A stretch of DNA of 64,000 nucleotides from Cloacimonetes bacterium UBA3541 (GTDB taxonomy: Bacteria; Cloacimonadota; Cloacimonadia; Cloacimonadales; Cloacimonadaceae), in the NCBI GenBank assembly GCA_002376725.1, contig DFOM01000001.1:40306-104305 (forward strand), in the 5' to 3' direction. Positions 1 through 9,088 of this stretch are shown in pieces. Position numbers and translations under genes: made by a program. The number at the start of each line of letters is the position of its first letter. Position 1 is the first letter of the stretch. The notes beneath the pieces were generated by a model. The model saw nothing but the letters and a program-made list of their open reading frames with translations, searched no databases and had not been told where the DNA came from.

Positions 1-587
1 TCACCACTGGTGCGAATTATTAAATCAGGGTCTGGCTGTCCCGCAGTATAAAGATAATTACTAAAGGTTTGCGGAGTCAAATTCTCTACGAGTTTTGGAT
101 TATTAATTGACTGTTGAAAGATTTTCTTTATACTTTCTATAATCTCCAATCTTCCACCATAGTTAAAGGCAATATTCAGATTAAGACCTGTATTTTGTGT
201 TGTTTCACCAGCAAGTTTATGGATTTCTTTTAGATAGGAAGGATCTAATCGGTCTTGACTTCCAATAATTCTAACCTTAATATTTTCCCGATTTAATTCT
301 GCAAGTTCCTTAATTAAATAATCTTTTAATAATTTCAATAAAGCTTGCACTTCATCCGCTGGTCTATTCCAATTTTCAGTAGAAAAAGCATAGATGGTCA
401 AATAGCCAAGTTTAATTTCAGTAGCCAGTTCTACTACCTTCCGAACCGCACGAGCTCCAGCCCGATGCCCATCAATGCGAGGACGATGCCTTTTTGCTGC
501 CCAGCGTCCATTTCCATCCATAATAATACCAATATGGGCTGGAAGTCTTTGCAGGTCTACTTCGGGTAACAGTTTTTTGTAATTCAA
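1..587 (-). CDS. uppS: Undecaprenyl diphosphate synthase (isoprenyl transferase), 3' end outside window
   Basis: This cytoplasmic cis-prenyltransferase condenses isopentenyl diphosphate onto farnesyl diphosphate to make the C55 lipid carrier for peptidoglycan and other envelope glycans. The minus-strand frame is open from 587 to the window edge, about 195 codons of the roughly 250 usual for the family. It shows the catalytic 'IIMDGNGRWA' motif near residue 22, the 'GHRAGA' segment, 'YAFSTENWNRP' and, at the edge, the 'DLIIRTSG' motif. I see no ATG in frame; the start is a TTG at 585-587 with GAGGAG three bases upstream, which is closer than usual. It lies seven bases after the prfB stop, so it is probably co-transcribed with prfB. 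The identity is secure; only the start is open to doubt. Confidence 0.93.
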   Translation of the reverse strand, partial: MNYKKLLPEVDLQRLPAHIGIIMDGNGRWAAKRHRPRIDGHRAGARAVRKVVELATEIKLGYLTIYAFSTENWNRPADEVQALLKLLKDYLIKELAELNRENIKVRIIGSQDRLDPSYLKEIHKLAGETTQNTGLNLNIAFNYGGRLEIIESIKKIFQQSINNPKLVENLTPQTFSNYLYTAGQPDPDLIIRTSG

Positions 588-594
588 TTTCTCC

Positions 595-1708
595 TCATTG
601 TGCTTTCTCTAATGCTCTCTGTTTGAGCCAGGCATAGATAAAATTATCCAGGTCTCCATCCATAACCCTATCCACTGTCCCTACTTCATAACCAGTGCGA
701 TGATCTTTCACCATTTGATAAGGTTGAAACACATAGGAACGAATTTGATGTCCCCACCCAATATCACTCTTGGCAGATTCTTCCTTTAGCTTTTCTGCTT
801 CTCTTTGTTCTTCATAATATTGATAAAGCCGAGATTTTAGTATTGCCATAGCTTTCTCCCTGTTCTGGATTTGTGAACGCTCATTTTGACAGGAGACCAC
901 AATCCCCGTGGGAATATGAGTAATTCGTACTGCTGAATCTGTAGTATTTACATATTGTCCTCCTGCTCCACTAGAACGATAAGTATCAATTCTAAGGTCC
1001 TTAGGATCTATCTCAATTTCAATATCCTCTTCAAATTCGGGATAGACATACACGGAAGCAAAAGAGGTCTGTCTTTTTCCTTGAGCATTAAAGGGTGATA
1101 TACGAACTAAACGATGAATACCGATTTCCGCTTTAAGCATTCCATAAGCATAGGGACCTTTAATCTCCAGACTGACGCTTTTCACACCAGCTTCTTCACC
1201 TGGAAGGAGGTCTATTATGTTGTAAATAAAACCATTCTCTTCTGCCCAGCGTGTATACATTCTAAGCAACATTTCTGCCCAATCCTGAGCTTCTGTGCCT
1301 CCTGCACCGGAATGTATTATCAAAATAGCATCCTCATAATCATATTTTTCGTTAAGATAGCATTCAATCTCAGCTTTCTCTATAAATTGTTTTTGAGCAG
1401 GCAGTTCTGCCACAGCTTCTTCAAAAAGAGCAGGAGAAAAATCTTCTTCTAATAACTGTATATAGGTTTCCAGTTCCCCTTTTAAATTATCCAGAGACTT
1501 TATATGTTCTATTTCTTCATTTAATTGGCTCAGTTTCCTAGTTATATTCTTTACTTCAGTCTGATTATCCCAGAAATCAGGTTGACTCATCTTTTCTTGC
1601 AATTGATTTATCTGCTTGCTTTTTCCTTCCAGATCAAAGTAACCTCCGAATTTCAGAAATCTGGGAAAGCATAGAGTTAACTTCTTTTTTATAATCTATA
1701 TATTCCAT
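595..1708 (-). CDS. prfB: Peptide chain release factor 2 with programmed +1 frameshift
   Basis: RF2 recognises UGA and UAA and releases the finished peptide on the ribosome. The main frame (from 1635 down to 595) carries the SPF codon-recognition tripeptide in 'VRISPFNAQG' and the hydrolytic GGQ in 'SSGAGGQYVN'. A 24-codon 5' piece begins at ATG 1708-1706 and reads through CGG-AGG-TTA-CTT to an in-frame TGA at 1636-1634. A +1 slip on CTT-T continues as GAT CTG GAA. A Shine-Dalgarno-like GGAGG (1647-1643) sits three bases before CTT, the same spacing as the classic RF2 autoregulatory site. The joined product is about 370 residues, normal for RF2. In this family low RF2 promotes slippage at the slow UGA and so restores RF2. 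The upstream GAGG at about -14 to -11 could be its ribosome binding site. uppS follows directly. Confidence 0.95.
1633..1647 (-). promoter_or_regulatory. RF2 programmed +1 frameshift site
   Basis: Read on the minus strand the site is GGAGG-TTA-CTT-TGA-T. It has the three conserved elements of bacterial prfB recoding: an internal SD-like GGAGG, the slippery CTT codon and an in-frame UGA immediately 3'. The 24-codon leader and the downstream RF2 body are both open in the predicted frames, so this is recoding and not a mutation. Confidence 0.93.
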
Positions 1709-1743
1709 ATTATCTTATCCTCATTTTCCGCATTCTTCTAGTC

Positions 1744-1772
1744 CTTTAATCTTAAAACACTCGTTTTGTCAA
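1744..1772 (-). promoter_or_regulatory. Probable promoter for prfB-uppS
   Basis: A perfect TTGACA is read on the minus strand at 1772-1767. A 17-base spacer leads to TTAAAG (1749-1744), a weak -10. The start of prfB lies about 36 bases downstream of it. The call rests mainly on the perfect -35. Confidence 0.4.
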
Positions 1773-1909
1773 ATAAATTATTCTTAGTCCTGGCTAGTAA
1801 AGGGTATAAGTACCCCCTTCCCAAAGATCATAAATACCACTAAGCAAAAACTAGTAAAAGAAAAAATAAAAAAATATATAAATGGGAGTTATTGAGACAG
1901 GTAGAGGGA

Positions 1910-1990
1910 ATGCAACCGTTATGAATACCTATATTAAAAAAAATGGTTGCCATCTCGACAGTATATCGGGATATGCAACCGTTATGAATA
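1910..1990. repeat. 18-bp direct repeat pair enclosing a strong hairpin
   Basis: ATGCAACCGTTATGAATA occurs exactly at 1910-1927 and again at 1973-1990, 63 bases apart. Between them GGTTGC (1945-1950) pairs with GCAACC (1975-1980), and ATCTCGA (1952-1958) pairs with TCGGGAT (1966-1972, one G-T pair) around a 7-base loop. No T-run follows, so it is not an ordinary terminator. A frame is open on the plus strand from 1882 across the repeats, but it does not look like a protein. It may be an eroded mobile-element end or a REP-like palindrome. The repeats and pairing are seen directly; the role is unknown. Confidence 0.6.
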
Positions 1991-2022
1991 TATACATAGA
2001 AAACAAAGGAATTATTGATAAT

Positions 2023-2103
2023 CAGGATGTCAAGACCTATCGTCTGCAGATGGTTCAAGATGCGCTAAAATATGGAATTAAACCCTGCGCCCAACATTAT
2101 CAG
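2023..2103 (+). pseudogene. Possible N-terminal remnant of an HTH transposase
   Basis: A short plus-strand stretch reads 'DVKTYRLQMVQDALKYGIKP' followed by 'CAQHYQTL'. This resembles the first helix-turn-helix segment of IS481/IS3-like transposases, where a similar basic, helical segment precedes 'RKWLRRY'. The similarity stops abruptly at about 2100, where the opposite strand begins a different protein-like segment. No catalytic domain is present. This is recognition by eye of a short segment, so confidence is low; a profile search of the 27 residues would decide it. Confidence 0.3.
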
Positions 2104-2157
2104 ACCCTCATGTCTAACCAGTTGTTCTTTGATGCGTTCCAATAATTTAGCTTCCAT
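2065..2157 (-). pseudogene. Possible 5' remnant of a phage-type lysozyme gene
   Basis: A 30-codon minus-strand frame starts at ATG 2157-2155 with a good SD (GGAGAC, three bases upstream) and ends at TAG 2067-2065. The first 19 residues ('LLERIKEQLVRHEGL') resemble the N-terminus of T4-type/GH24 lysozymes, in which the Glu of the 'HEGL' segment is catalytic. After that point the sequence no longer resembles a lysozyme and coincides with the plus-strand transposase-like segment. I read it as a gene start cut by an old insertion. It could also be a chance resemblance. Confidence 0.3.
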
Positions 2158-2180
2158 TGTGTCTCCTTGCGATGTCTATG

Positions 2181-2280
2181 GATTCTCTATCCAGGGCAAG
2201 GAAGCTACTACCCTGTATAAACACAAATACGGATGTATAAGGATGCGACAGAAATTCTATATATTCTAATTGCTTTTTAT
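2181..2280 (+). repeat. Dispersed repeat, copy 1 (~90-100 bp)
   Basis: This stretch, from GATTCTCTATCCAG to the T-rich TTGCTTTTTAT, is closely similar to 8811-8905. Shared blocks include 'GCAAGGAAGC', 'ACACAAATACG' and 'TAAGGATGCGA'. Both copies are upstream of a T9SS cargo gene on the plus strand. Copy 2 directly follows a terminator hairpin; here the hairpin is not recognisable. It has no open frame of note, so a non-coding repeat or shared regulatory leader is likely. Confidence 0.7.
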
Positions 2281-2500
2281 AATTCTAGAATTATCTAATA
2301 ATTTAATAGGCACATGTACATGCGATTTTTTGGGTTTTGTCCATATTTAGTTTGAGTCCTCTTTTGGTGGACGAAACATATGATATAAATCCGTGAAGCG
2401 AAGATTGTCTGATGAACTTCTATGAAGATATGATAAAACGATCTGGGAAGGACGAAGGCGAATGGAGTTTAAAACTTTGATCGAATTAGTTGGCGGATTT

Positions 2501-3925
2501 ATGAAACTAATTTCTTTTTTGATAATGTGTATGCTGGTATCAGTAAACTTGTCTGCACAGATTGACAGCACTTTTGTGCGTTATTACTACCCCACAACCC
2601 AAACTTTACCGTCATGGGAATCTTTTCCGATTAGTCAAACTATGGCAGCAAATGTATTCGAAGATTATGAGGGTAAGTTTGTCCTGCAAGCCTTGGCTAC
2701 CTTCCATTCCCCTCCTCCCGAATGGGTATTCCCCCAATCACCTATGATGCTCTACTCCCGCAGCGGTGGTTATCAGAACACAGTATTCGGACCTCAATTC
2801 GGAGGGGACATAGTTGAAGGATACTATTCCAGAATTGTGAAAGATGGACTTGGTGGTTACCTCCCTCTGGATAGCCATTACAACAGATTGCAACGTTTAG
2901 ATGCTAATCTACAATTTGTGGAATTGGTACATCTAACATATAACCAAGGATTGATTAACTATATAGATGATATTTTGCCTGTAGATAATGATTTTATAAT
3001 TATTGGACATATTCAGGAAACAAATGATGCTTTATTTTGTAAGGTTGATTATTCCTTAGATATTATATGGCAATATCAATCACCAGCCAATGTGAATGCA
3101 ACAATAGAATCAACATCTGATGGAAGCATTTTATTTAATTGGGGTTTTAATCCAACAATGAGATTGATGAAAATAACTGCTGATGGTGATTCTTTGTGGA
3201 CAATAGAATACCCTCCGCGGCCGTGTGTAGAGAGAATTATTGAATCTAACGGGAACTATTTTGGATTAAGATACAACGACAATGTAGTTGATGGGCTTCT
3301 TATGGTGTACGATTATGGAGTAGACTTTTGTAACTTAAACCCAGAAACACCCATTCTCACAATCCCAACTTATAGGCTCCTTGATGAAGAAATAGTATTT
3401 CCTGCCATAAGGACTAATGACAACAACATTATCCTTGCAGTTTCCACACCCATTGGAGAGATATTCAAGTTTGATAGTGCTTTTAACATGCTTTGGAGCA
3501 GCAATGCTTTACCGATTGAAAGGATTGGAGTAGGTAAGCACTCATTACAAGAACTTGATAATGGTGATATTCTTTATTGTGCAACCGTGATAGAACTTCC
3601 GCGCCGGCTGGGACTCGTTAGAGTTGATTCAAACGGTAACTATGTTGGCGTTTCAGATGAAACAGAGCATACTCCTCCTATTCGCTGTATCTCAGCATAT
3701 CCAAATCCGTTTTCCAGAAAGATTACTTTAAGTACCAATAGACAATTATTACACCCAAGTAAATTAACAATTTACAATATAAAGGGTCAACAGGTAGAGT
3801 CCATTGATCTCAACGATAAAGCTGTAACCTGGGTACCAAAGGATATTCCTTCCGGGTTATACATAGTCAAACTAGCTACGGACTCAAAAACTATTGAAAC
3901 CCACTTGATTTCATACATTAAATAG
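2501..3925 (+). CDS. Secreted protein with T9SS C-terminal sorting domain
   Basis: This is a 474-residue exported protein of unknown activity. The frame can be extended to 2462, but the start at 2501 gives a clean signal peptide ('MKLISFLIMCMLVSVNLSAQ') with GGCGGA just upstream, so I prefer it. The body has repeated 'W..../D.DG.' strand patterns suggestive of a beta-propeller-like fold, without catalytic motifs that I recognise. The last 75 or so residues form a T9SS type A sorting domain: 'ISAYPNPF', then 'LTIYNIKGQQVE' and 'IPSGLYIVKLAT'. In T9SS organisms this tail is recognised at the outer membrane and removed during surface attachment or release. It is the first of five adjacent cargo genes, and the next start lies 8 bases after its stop. 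Confidence 0.8.
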   Translation: MKLISFLIMCMLVSVNLSAQIDSTFVRYYYPTTQTLPSWESFPISQTMAANVFEDYEGKFVLQALATFHSPPPEWVFPQSPMMLYSRSGGYQNTVFGPQFGGDIVEGYYSRIVKDGLGGYLPLDSHYNRLQRLDANLQFVELVHLTYNQGLINYIDDILPVDNDFIIIGHIQETNDALFCKVDYSLDIIWQYQSPANVNATIESTSDGSILFNWGFNPTMRLMKITADGDSLWTIEYPPRPCVERIIESNGNYFGLRYNDNVVDGLLMVYDYGVDFCNLNPETPILTIPTYRLLDEEIVFPAIRTNDNNIILAVSTPIGEIFKFDSAFNMLWSSNALPIERIGVGKHSLQELDNGDILYCATVIELPRRLGLVRVDSNGNYVGVSDETEHTPPIRCISAYPNPFSRKITLSTNRQLLHPSKLTIYNIKGQQVESIDLNDKAVTWVPKDIPSGLYIVKLATDSKTIETHLISYIK

Positions 3926-3933
3926 GAGGATTT

Positions 3934-6289
3934 ATGAAAAAGATTGTTGTGCTCATTTTAATAGCTTCGATTGCTACTACTTTGTTTTCCATTATCGACA
4001 GGACCATTTCTATCGATACCCAACTAATGCAACAGATCAGGTAGAACCTTTCAGTTCCATATCCTGACCCTTTAATTGGCGATTACATTAGTAATAGTCG
4101 TAACGATCCTGAAGGTGACCTCATAGAAAGCTCTGAGGAAAGGGTGATAGACTTTAACCAATACTTAGCAGATTATTCGAAAGATTCTTTCTACAACGCT
4201 ATCAAGTATCACTCGCTTAATACAAGTGAACTTTCATACCTATAAGCCTTAATTCAGGGCATATCTGGTGATGTAACAAGGAATAAATTCATATACATAA
4301 AACCTCAAACTATGACATCCCCCAACCAGTCCATTGATGGCACTAATCCAGGCTCGATAGTCCAATTGATTTATAACACAGATAATAACTATTCATATTG
4401 TGAAAGATTACCATTTAGTACAGATCCTTATCCGGGTTTCATCTCCTCAAATCTTGACAACTATAATCGATTGTATTACGCAAGTAATGGGCTAACTTTT
4501 GTTTCGTTCATATACGACATGCTTTATTATAAGATGACTGATGTTCAAAAATCTGCCGCTAGTGAAAACATCGAGATATTATCAGGATACCTTTATAATT
4601 ATTTGCAGCGTCCTGCATTGATTGGCATGACCCCATGGAGTACGTTTTATTCACCTTTTTGGGCAAATTCTAATGAAGCGGGTACTATTGACTGGACCAA
4701 TGGTCACAACAAGGTTAATCTTCTTGGGGCTAGACCTTTGGAAACCATTTGTGCTTTGGGCTACAGTAGATTAGTATTGGGTTATCTTCCCGGCAACGAT
4801 GAGATACTTGATTGGGTGTTATACAGGCTAACTACTGCACCAATTCAAGAGGATTTTCATGGAGTACTGAGCTATATTGTAAAGCAAAGTGGCGCGCAGG
4901 TTAGTGGCTATGACTATGCCAGTCAAGCTTTCGAAGGTCCACCACAAATATTCTTTACAGCCCTTAATCGTCTTACAGATACAAATTTATGGGATAATCG
5001 ATACGTTGCGAAATGGATGAATAGTATTGTAGATAACCTGACTCCGAAATATGCAACTGTGCCAATTGAGGATTCTTGGTGGATGTTAGCAGGCAGGGAT
5101 TACGGTTGGCTTGACAGGGGGCTGGCTGAGTACTATTACCAAAATACTAATGATCAAACTGGTAAAAATAAAATTAAGTGGTTTCTATACAGACAGAAGG
5201 CATCAAATTCAGGTTATTGGCCCTTTACAAAGCCCTTACATTATCATATCAATTTCCCAGTAGTGTATGCATGCAATCCAAGTTGCCCCATAAACGCCGA
5301 TGATTACTGCGAGATTGATCCAAATACAGGTGTGTTGAATAGAGAAACATATCTTGGCTATTACCTTGATGAAAGCCTAAAACCTTTCGATGCCTTAGCA
5401 CCTATATTGAACGACATCACGGAAATTCTAGCGGAAAATTGGGCCATGGTTCGCATTCCAGTACCATTATCAGCCCCAACCTAGCGATATACCCTCAGAT
5501 GCATACACAAACGACTGACTTGGCTGCGTATCCGTCGGATCTGAATTAGCCATTAATCCCGGTGAAATGGTTGTTGTAAAGTATATTGGCACTTCTCCGG
5601 TTGAATCCAAACTTGGGGGAGACAATCCTGATCCACCTTCCACCGATCCCCATTACCGTGAAATGGCTTTTCAGTTCTCTTATGAGGAGCAACTTGAATA
5701 TATCCCCATATTTGTTTCGATTGACCTGAATCAGTTTGAGGATGGTAATAAACCCACCGAAATTGCCGTCTTTGTGGACGAAGAATGCAAGGGTGCTGCT
5801 GTGATAAAGGACGGAGAAGTTCAGTTGAATGCATATATTACTAATATCACTGATCCTTCCGAAGAACTAAAAGAAATGGAATTTAGAATGTATTTTCCTG
5901 GTAAGACCGCAAGCACCAATGTGCTGAATTACTCTGTGCTAAATCCCCAAGCCGGTACTTTCGCAAGCAGAAAAGTAAAACTTGGGGCAACCGAAATACC
6001 TCCTCTTCCTCTGTCCACCAGACTATACCAGAACTATCCAAATCCATTCAATCCAGAAACATTAATACAATATGATCTCAAAGACGACGGTCAGGTTGTG
6101 ATTGATATTTATAACCTGAAAGGACAAAAAGTCCGGTCTGTGGTTAATAACGTTAAAAACGCCGGTTCATACACTGAGATTTGGGATGGAACCAACAATA
6201 ATAGCAAACAAGCATCCTCCGGAGTATATTTTTACCGGATGCATGCACACAACCAGACGATGACGAATAAAATGCTATTGTTAAAATAG
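3934..6289 (+). pseudogene. Decayed T9SS cargo gene (three stops and a frameshift)
   Basis: The gene starts at ATG 3934 after GGAGG with a typical signal peptide ('MKKIVVLILIASIATTLFS'). The frame is then broken by TAG at 4042-4044 and TAA at 4243-4245, but protein-like sequence continues in the same frame to 5484. A frameshift near 5470 and a TGA at 5516-5518 follow. The last part (to 6289) ends in an intact sorting domain with 'YQNYPNPFNP', 'IYNLKGQKVR' and 'SSGVYFYRM'. Three different stop codons plus a frame change argue for decay and against recoding. The central region is rich in aromatic residues and looks mostly helical; I do not recognise its family. If repaired, the product would be about 785 residues, exported and surface-sorted. 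Sequencing error could explain one lesion but hardly four. Confidence 0.85.
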
Positions 6290-6299
6290 TATCAAGTTG

Positions 6300-6325
6300 T
6301 TGGGGACGGGTTCATCCCGCCCCAA
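6300..6325 (+). terminator. GC-rich hairpin after the decayed cargo gene
   Basis: TTGGGG-A-CGGG pairs with CCCG-CCCCAA around a TTCAT loop, with one bulged A. It lies 11 bases after the 6289 stop. Only a short T-tract (TTCTT) follows, so it may be a weak intrinsic terminator or an mRNA-stabilising stem. Confidence 0.6.
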
Positions 6326-6346
6326 TTCTTGAACTATGGAGAGTCA

Positions 6347-8762
6347 ATGAAGATATTTGTTTTCTCAATCATAGCCATACTACCCTGCCTGTTGTTTAGT
6401 GTAACCAGAACCGTAGCACTGGACGGATCGCAGCAATATACCAGTATCCAGTCCACTGTCAACGACTCCAGGCATGGTGATGTGGTACTAGTATATCCGG
6501 GACGTTACAAAGAAAATATCGAGTTTATTGATTGCAATATCTCTCTCGTAAGCCTTTATTCAACAAATGCGCAACAGCAATACATTGAGAATACGATCAT
6601 AGACGGGAATATATCCTCCTGTATAAGAGTTGTAAATGGAGAAACCTTTATGATCAATGGCTTTACACTTGTTAATAATGAAGATGGTGGCTACATATCG
6701 CCAAATTATGCCGGAGGTGGATTATATGTTAGGGATAACTCCCATGTTATAGTAATTAATTGCATCATTAGGAATTGCTTTGCATTAGCTGGAGGTGGCA
6801 TATCTATAACAGCTAATGCATCTTTGACTATGTCGAATGTAAAGATATTTGACAATATTGCCATTCAAGCAGGGGGAGGGCTATCATTTCAGCTGGCCAA
6901 CAATTTGTCCATTGATACAGTACATCCTAGTTCGATCTATAACAACTATACCTCACTAAGGTATGGATTTCAGTATCTATTATATAACTGATAATCCTAC
7001 TCCCTATAGTCTTAGCCTGGATATGGGAAGTATTGCTATGACCGAAGCGGATGGCTATTTTGTTAACTCCTATTGCGCTGATCTCAGCGTGAACATAGCC
7101 CAAAGTTATTTATCTCAAATAGATCACGACCTGTATGTGGCACCGGATGGTGATGACACAAATTCCGGTTTGTCGGCAGAAACACCCCTAAAAACCATCG
7201 CCTATGCTATGCAGCGGATTACGGCTAATCCAAACAACCCCAGAACACTGAATCTAGCTGCTGGGGTATATTCTCATAGCAACAATGCGCAGTTATTCCC
7301 TTTTGCATTAAATCCAATGTACGCATTCTTTGTGCCGGCACTGAGGCAACAATCCTGGATGGTGAGTACAATCGTACTTTTTGGTCGACTTGCCATGCTA
7401 ATAACGTGGAGATTTCGGGTATGAAAATAATCAATGCCAGATCAGAATATACCACACCAACAAGTTTCTACTATTGTAACGATATTAATGTTCACGATCT
7501 GGTTTTCATGAATAATATTGGGTCAATGTTTACAGGTTTATTGATCAATTATTGTAATGGAGTAATTGTTGATAATGTGTTAGCGGGATTCACTACATCG
7601 GCTGATAACGACTTAATTACTTTTAATACTCTGGAAAGTCAAGATGTCTTTATAAACAATATCATCAGTGCAGGAAACTCCACTTCGTATAATGAAAGTA
7701 ATTACATAGGAATATCAATGCATGATAGTGATATAGTGCTTCGCAACAGCATTGTAGCCAACAATGATGCTATTGATGCATGGATATTCATCTATCAAAA
7801 TAACCAGTCTGACTTTGCAGACTACAATCTGGATATGAGTAACATGCTTTTTATGAATAACACTATCACTCATACATCTTGGGTGAATGCTCCAATTTAT
7901 ATGCAGAACCGCGGCCAGCAACTCCAATTGAACAACTGTACAATAGCCAATAACACTACAAACCGTAGTATTACGTCAGTATATGCAGGGGTAGATATTA
8001 GAAATCTTATTTCATACAATCCTGGTGCAGCTACAGAGCTTTATCTTCTAAATTATCTTAGTTCTACAGGGCTTAGTTATGACGTAAGCGCGAGTAATAG
8101 TCTGTTCCGTGGCTCCCAAATCAACTGCAATTACCCAGATAGACTAACTACGGTTGATAACATCATGACAGCTAATCCGCTATTCTTGGGGGAAATAGAG
8201 CCTGGATTTGCGGAAAGTCAACCTGAGTATTATCAGCTAAGTTCTCTTTCACCCTGTATAGATAGCGGCACACCTGATACTCTAGGATTGAATCTACCAC
8301 AGATGGATCTGGCAGGTAACTGGCGAATATGGAACGATAGGATAGATATGGGCTGTTATGAATATGGTTCAGAGCCCTATGTGGGTATTGATGATCCTGA
8401 ATTACCTTCTCCCCAACATGATATCTCCATATCTGTTTATCCAAATCCTCTTCTGAATACAAGCCAGGCAGGAGAGGTATTTATTGACTTTTCTCTTATA
8501 AAGAAGCCTGTATCTCAACCAGTGATTGAAATCTTTAATATCCGCGGACAGAAAGTAAAGACTACTCAGTTGAGCGAAAGCTACAACAGCCTGGTTAACA
8601 AAGCTGGACTATCAGGAGATGTAAAACAAAAAAGGAGAGTTCTATTCCACGGTCTGGAATGGCAAAGATGATAACAACAGGACACTTGCCTCAGGAACCT
8701 ATATTGTTAGCGTTATGGCTGACAAGATGGTAGCCACAAAAAAGATTACAATAATAAAATAG
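6347..8762 (+). pseudogene. Decayed parallel beta-helix T9SS cargo gene (three frameshifts)
   Basis: The gene starts at ATG 6347 with GGAGAG upstream and a signal peptide ('MKIFVFSIIAILPCLLFS'). Three pieces in two frames reconstruct one protein: 6347 to about 6960, about 6963 to 7310, and about 7310 to 8640, with a tail in another frame to TAG 8760-8762. The body is Asn/Gly-rich with repeated short strands ('GGGLYV', 'GGGISI', 'GGGLSF'), a second start of the fold at 'YVAPDGDDTNSG', and the right-handed beta-helix pattern of pectate-lyase-like proteins. The C-terminus has 'VYPNPL', 'IFNIRGQKVK' and, after the last shift, 'WNGKDDN', 'LASGTYIVSV'. It is a surface-sorted beta-helix protein that is no longer translatable in one piece. 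Each frameshift site would need read-level confirmation. Confidence 0.85.
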
Positions 8763-8781
8763 GATCCCATGCCTTATGAAA

Positions 8782-8807
8782 GGCCCGGGGCAACTCCGGC
8801 TTTTCTA
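8782..8807 (+). terminator. Terminator hairpin, degenerate copy
   Basis: GGCCCGGGGCAACTCCGGC followed by TTTTCT resembles the intact terminator at 14843-14872 and shares the 3' flank 'TTTTCTATTGGAT'. One base in the right arm breaks the central pairing. It follows the beta-helix pseudogene by about 20 bases. Confidence 0.65.
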
Positions 8808-8810
8808 TTG

Positions 8811-8905
8811 GATTCCCTATCCAGCGCAAGGAAGCCACTCCCCTGTATTAACACAAATACGAATGCATAAGGATGCGAAAGAATTTGGAAATTGCTTTTT
8901 TTTAT
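8811..8905 (+). repeat. Dispersed repeat, copy 2
   Basis: This copy corresponds to 2181-2280, with scattered substitutions over about 80 bases, and ends in a T-rich run. It begins directly at the flank of the terminator hairpin at 8782. No copy follows the third hairpin at 14843, where the flank is shared only up to 'TATTGGAT'. Confidence 0.75.
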
Positions 8906-9088
8906 TTGCTTTTTCTTGGCTTTGGGTTATTTTAGTTTTAATAGATGGATGAGGTTTGCCATATGGCACTGGATTTAGTTAAATGATACCAAGAGTTTTG
9001 TTTGAAAATATTAGGTTTTAGACGATTATTGGAGTATGAGTATACCCTTATGGTATTAAAAAAATAGAACAACTACATTGGAGTGATT

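Larger units (their letters stand above)
1709..2500. other. Gene-poor interval with eroded elements
   Basis: Between the prfB start and the first cargo gene I find no intact gene. The interval holds the prfB promoter, the 1910-1990 hairpin repeat, the transposase-like and lysozyme-like fragments, and copy 1 of the dispersed repeat at 2181-2280. From about 2281 to 2500 I see nothing beyond AT-rich sequence leading into the cargo gene. Confidence 0.6.
8763..9088. other. Intergenic region with terminator and repeat
   Basis: This 326-base stretch holds the degenerate terminator and repeat copy 2. From about 8906 to 9088 it is AT-rich and without a recognisable gene; TTGGAGTG at 9079-9086 is the ribosome binding site of the next gene. 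Confidence 0.7.

Noticed and set aside
595..1602. RF2 start at the internal Met of the downstream frame
   Set aside because: The upstream ATG, the 24-codon leader and the canonical frameshift site show that this Met is internal.
1882..2145. 87-codon plus-strand frame as a gene
   Set aside because: It runs across the direct repeats and hairpin, has no SD and has mixed composition. Only the short transposase-like part looks like protein.
4042..5518. In-frame TAG, TAA and TGA codons as recoding (selenocysteine, pyrrolysine or stop readthrough)
   Set aside because: All three stop types occur together with a frameshift in one gene, the neighbouring gene has three frameshifts, and prfB uses TGA as a true stop in its own control. 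Decay is simpler.
3934..8762. Phase-variable switching of the cargo genes by slipped repeats
   Set aside because: The frameshift sites lack long homopolymers or short tandem repeats, and the first gene also has point stops that slippage cannot repair.
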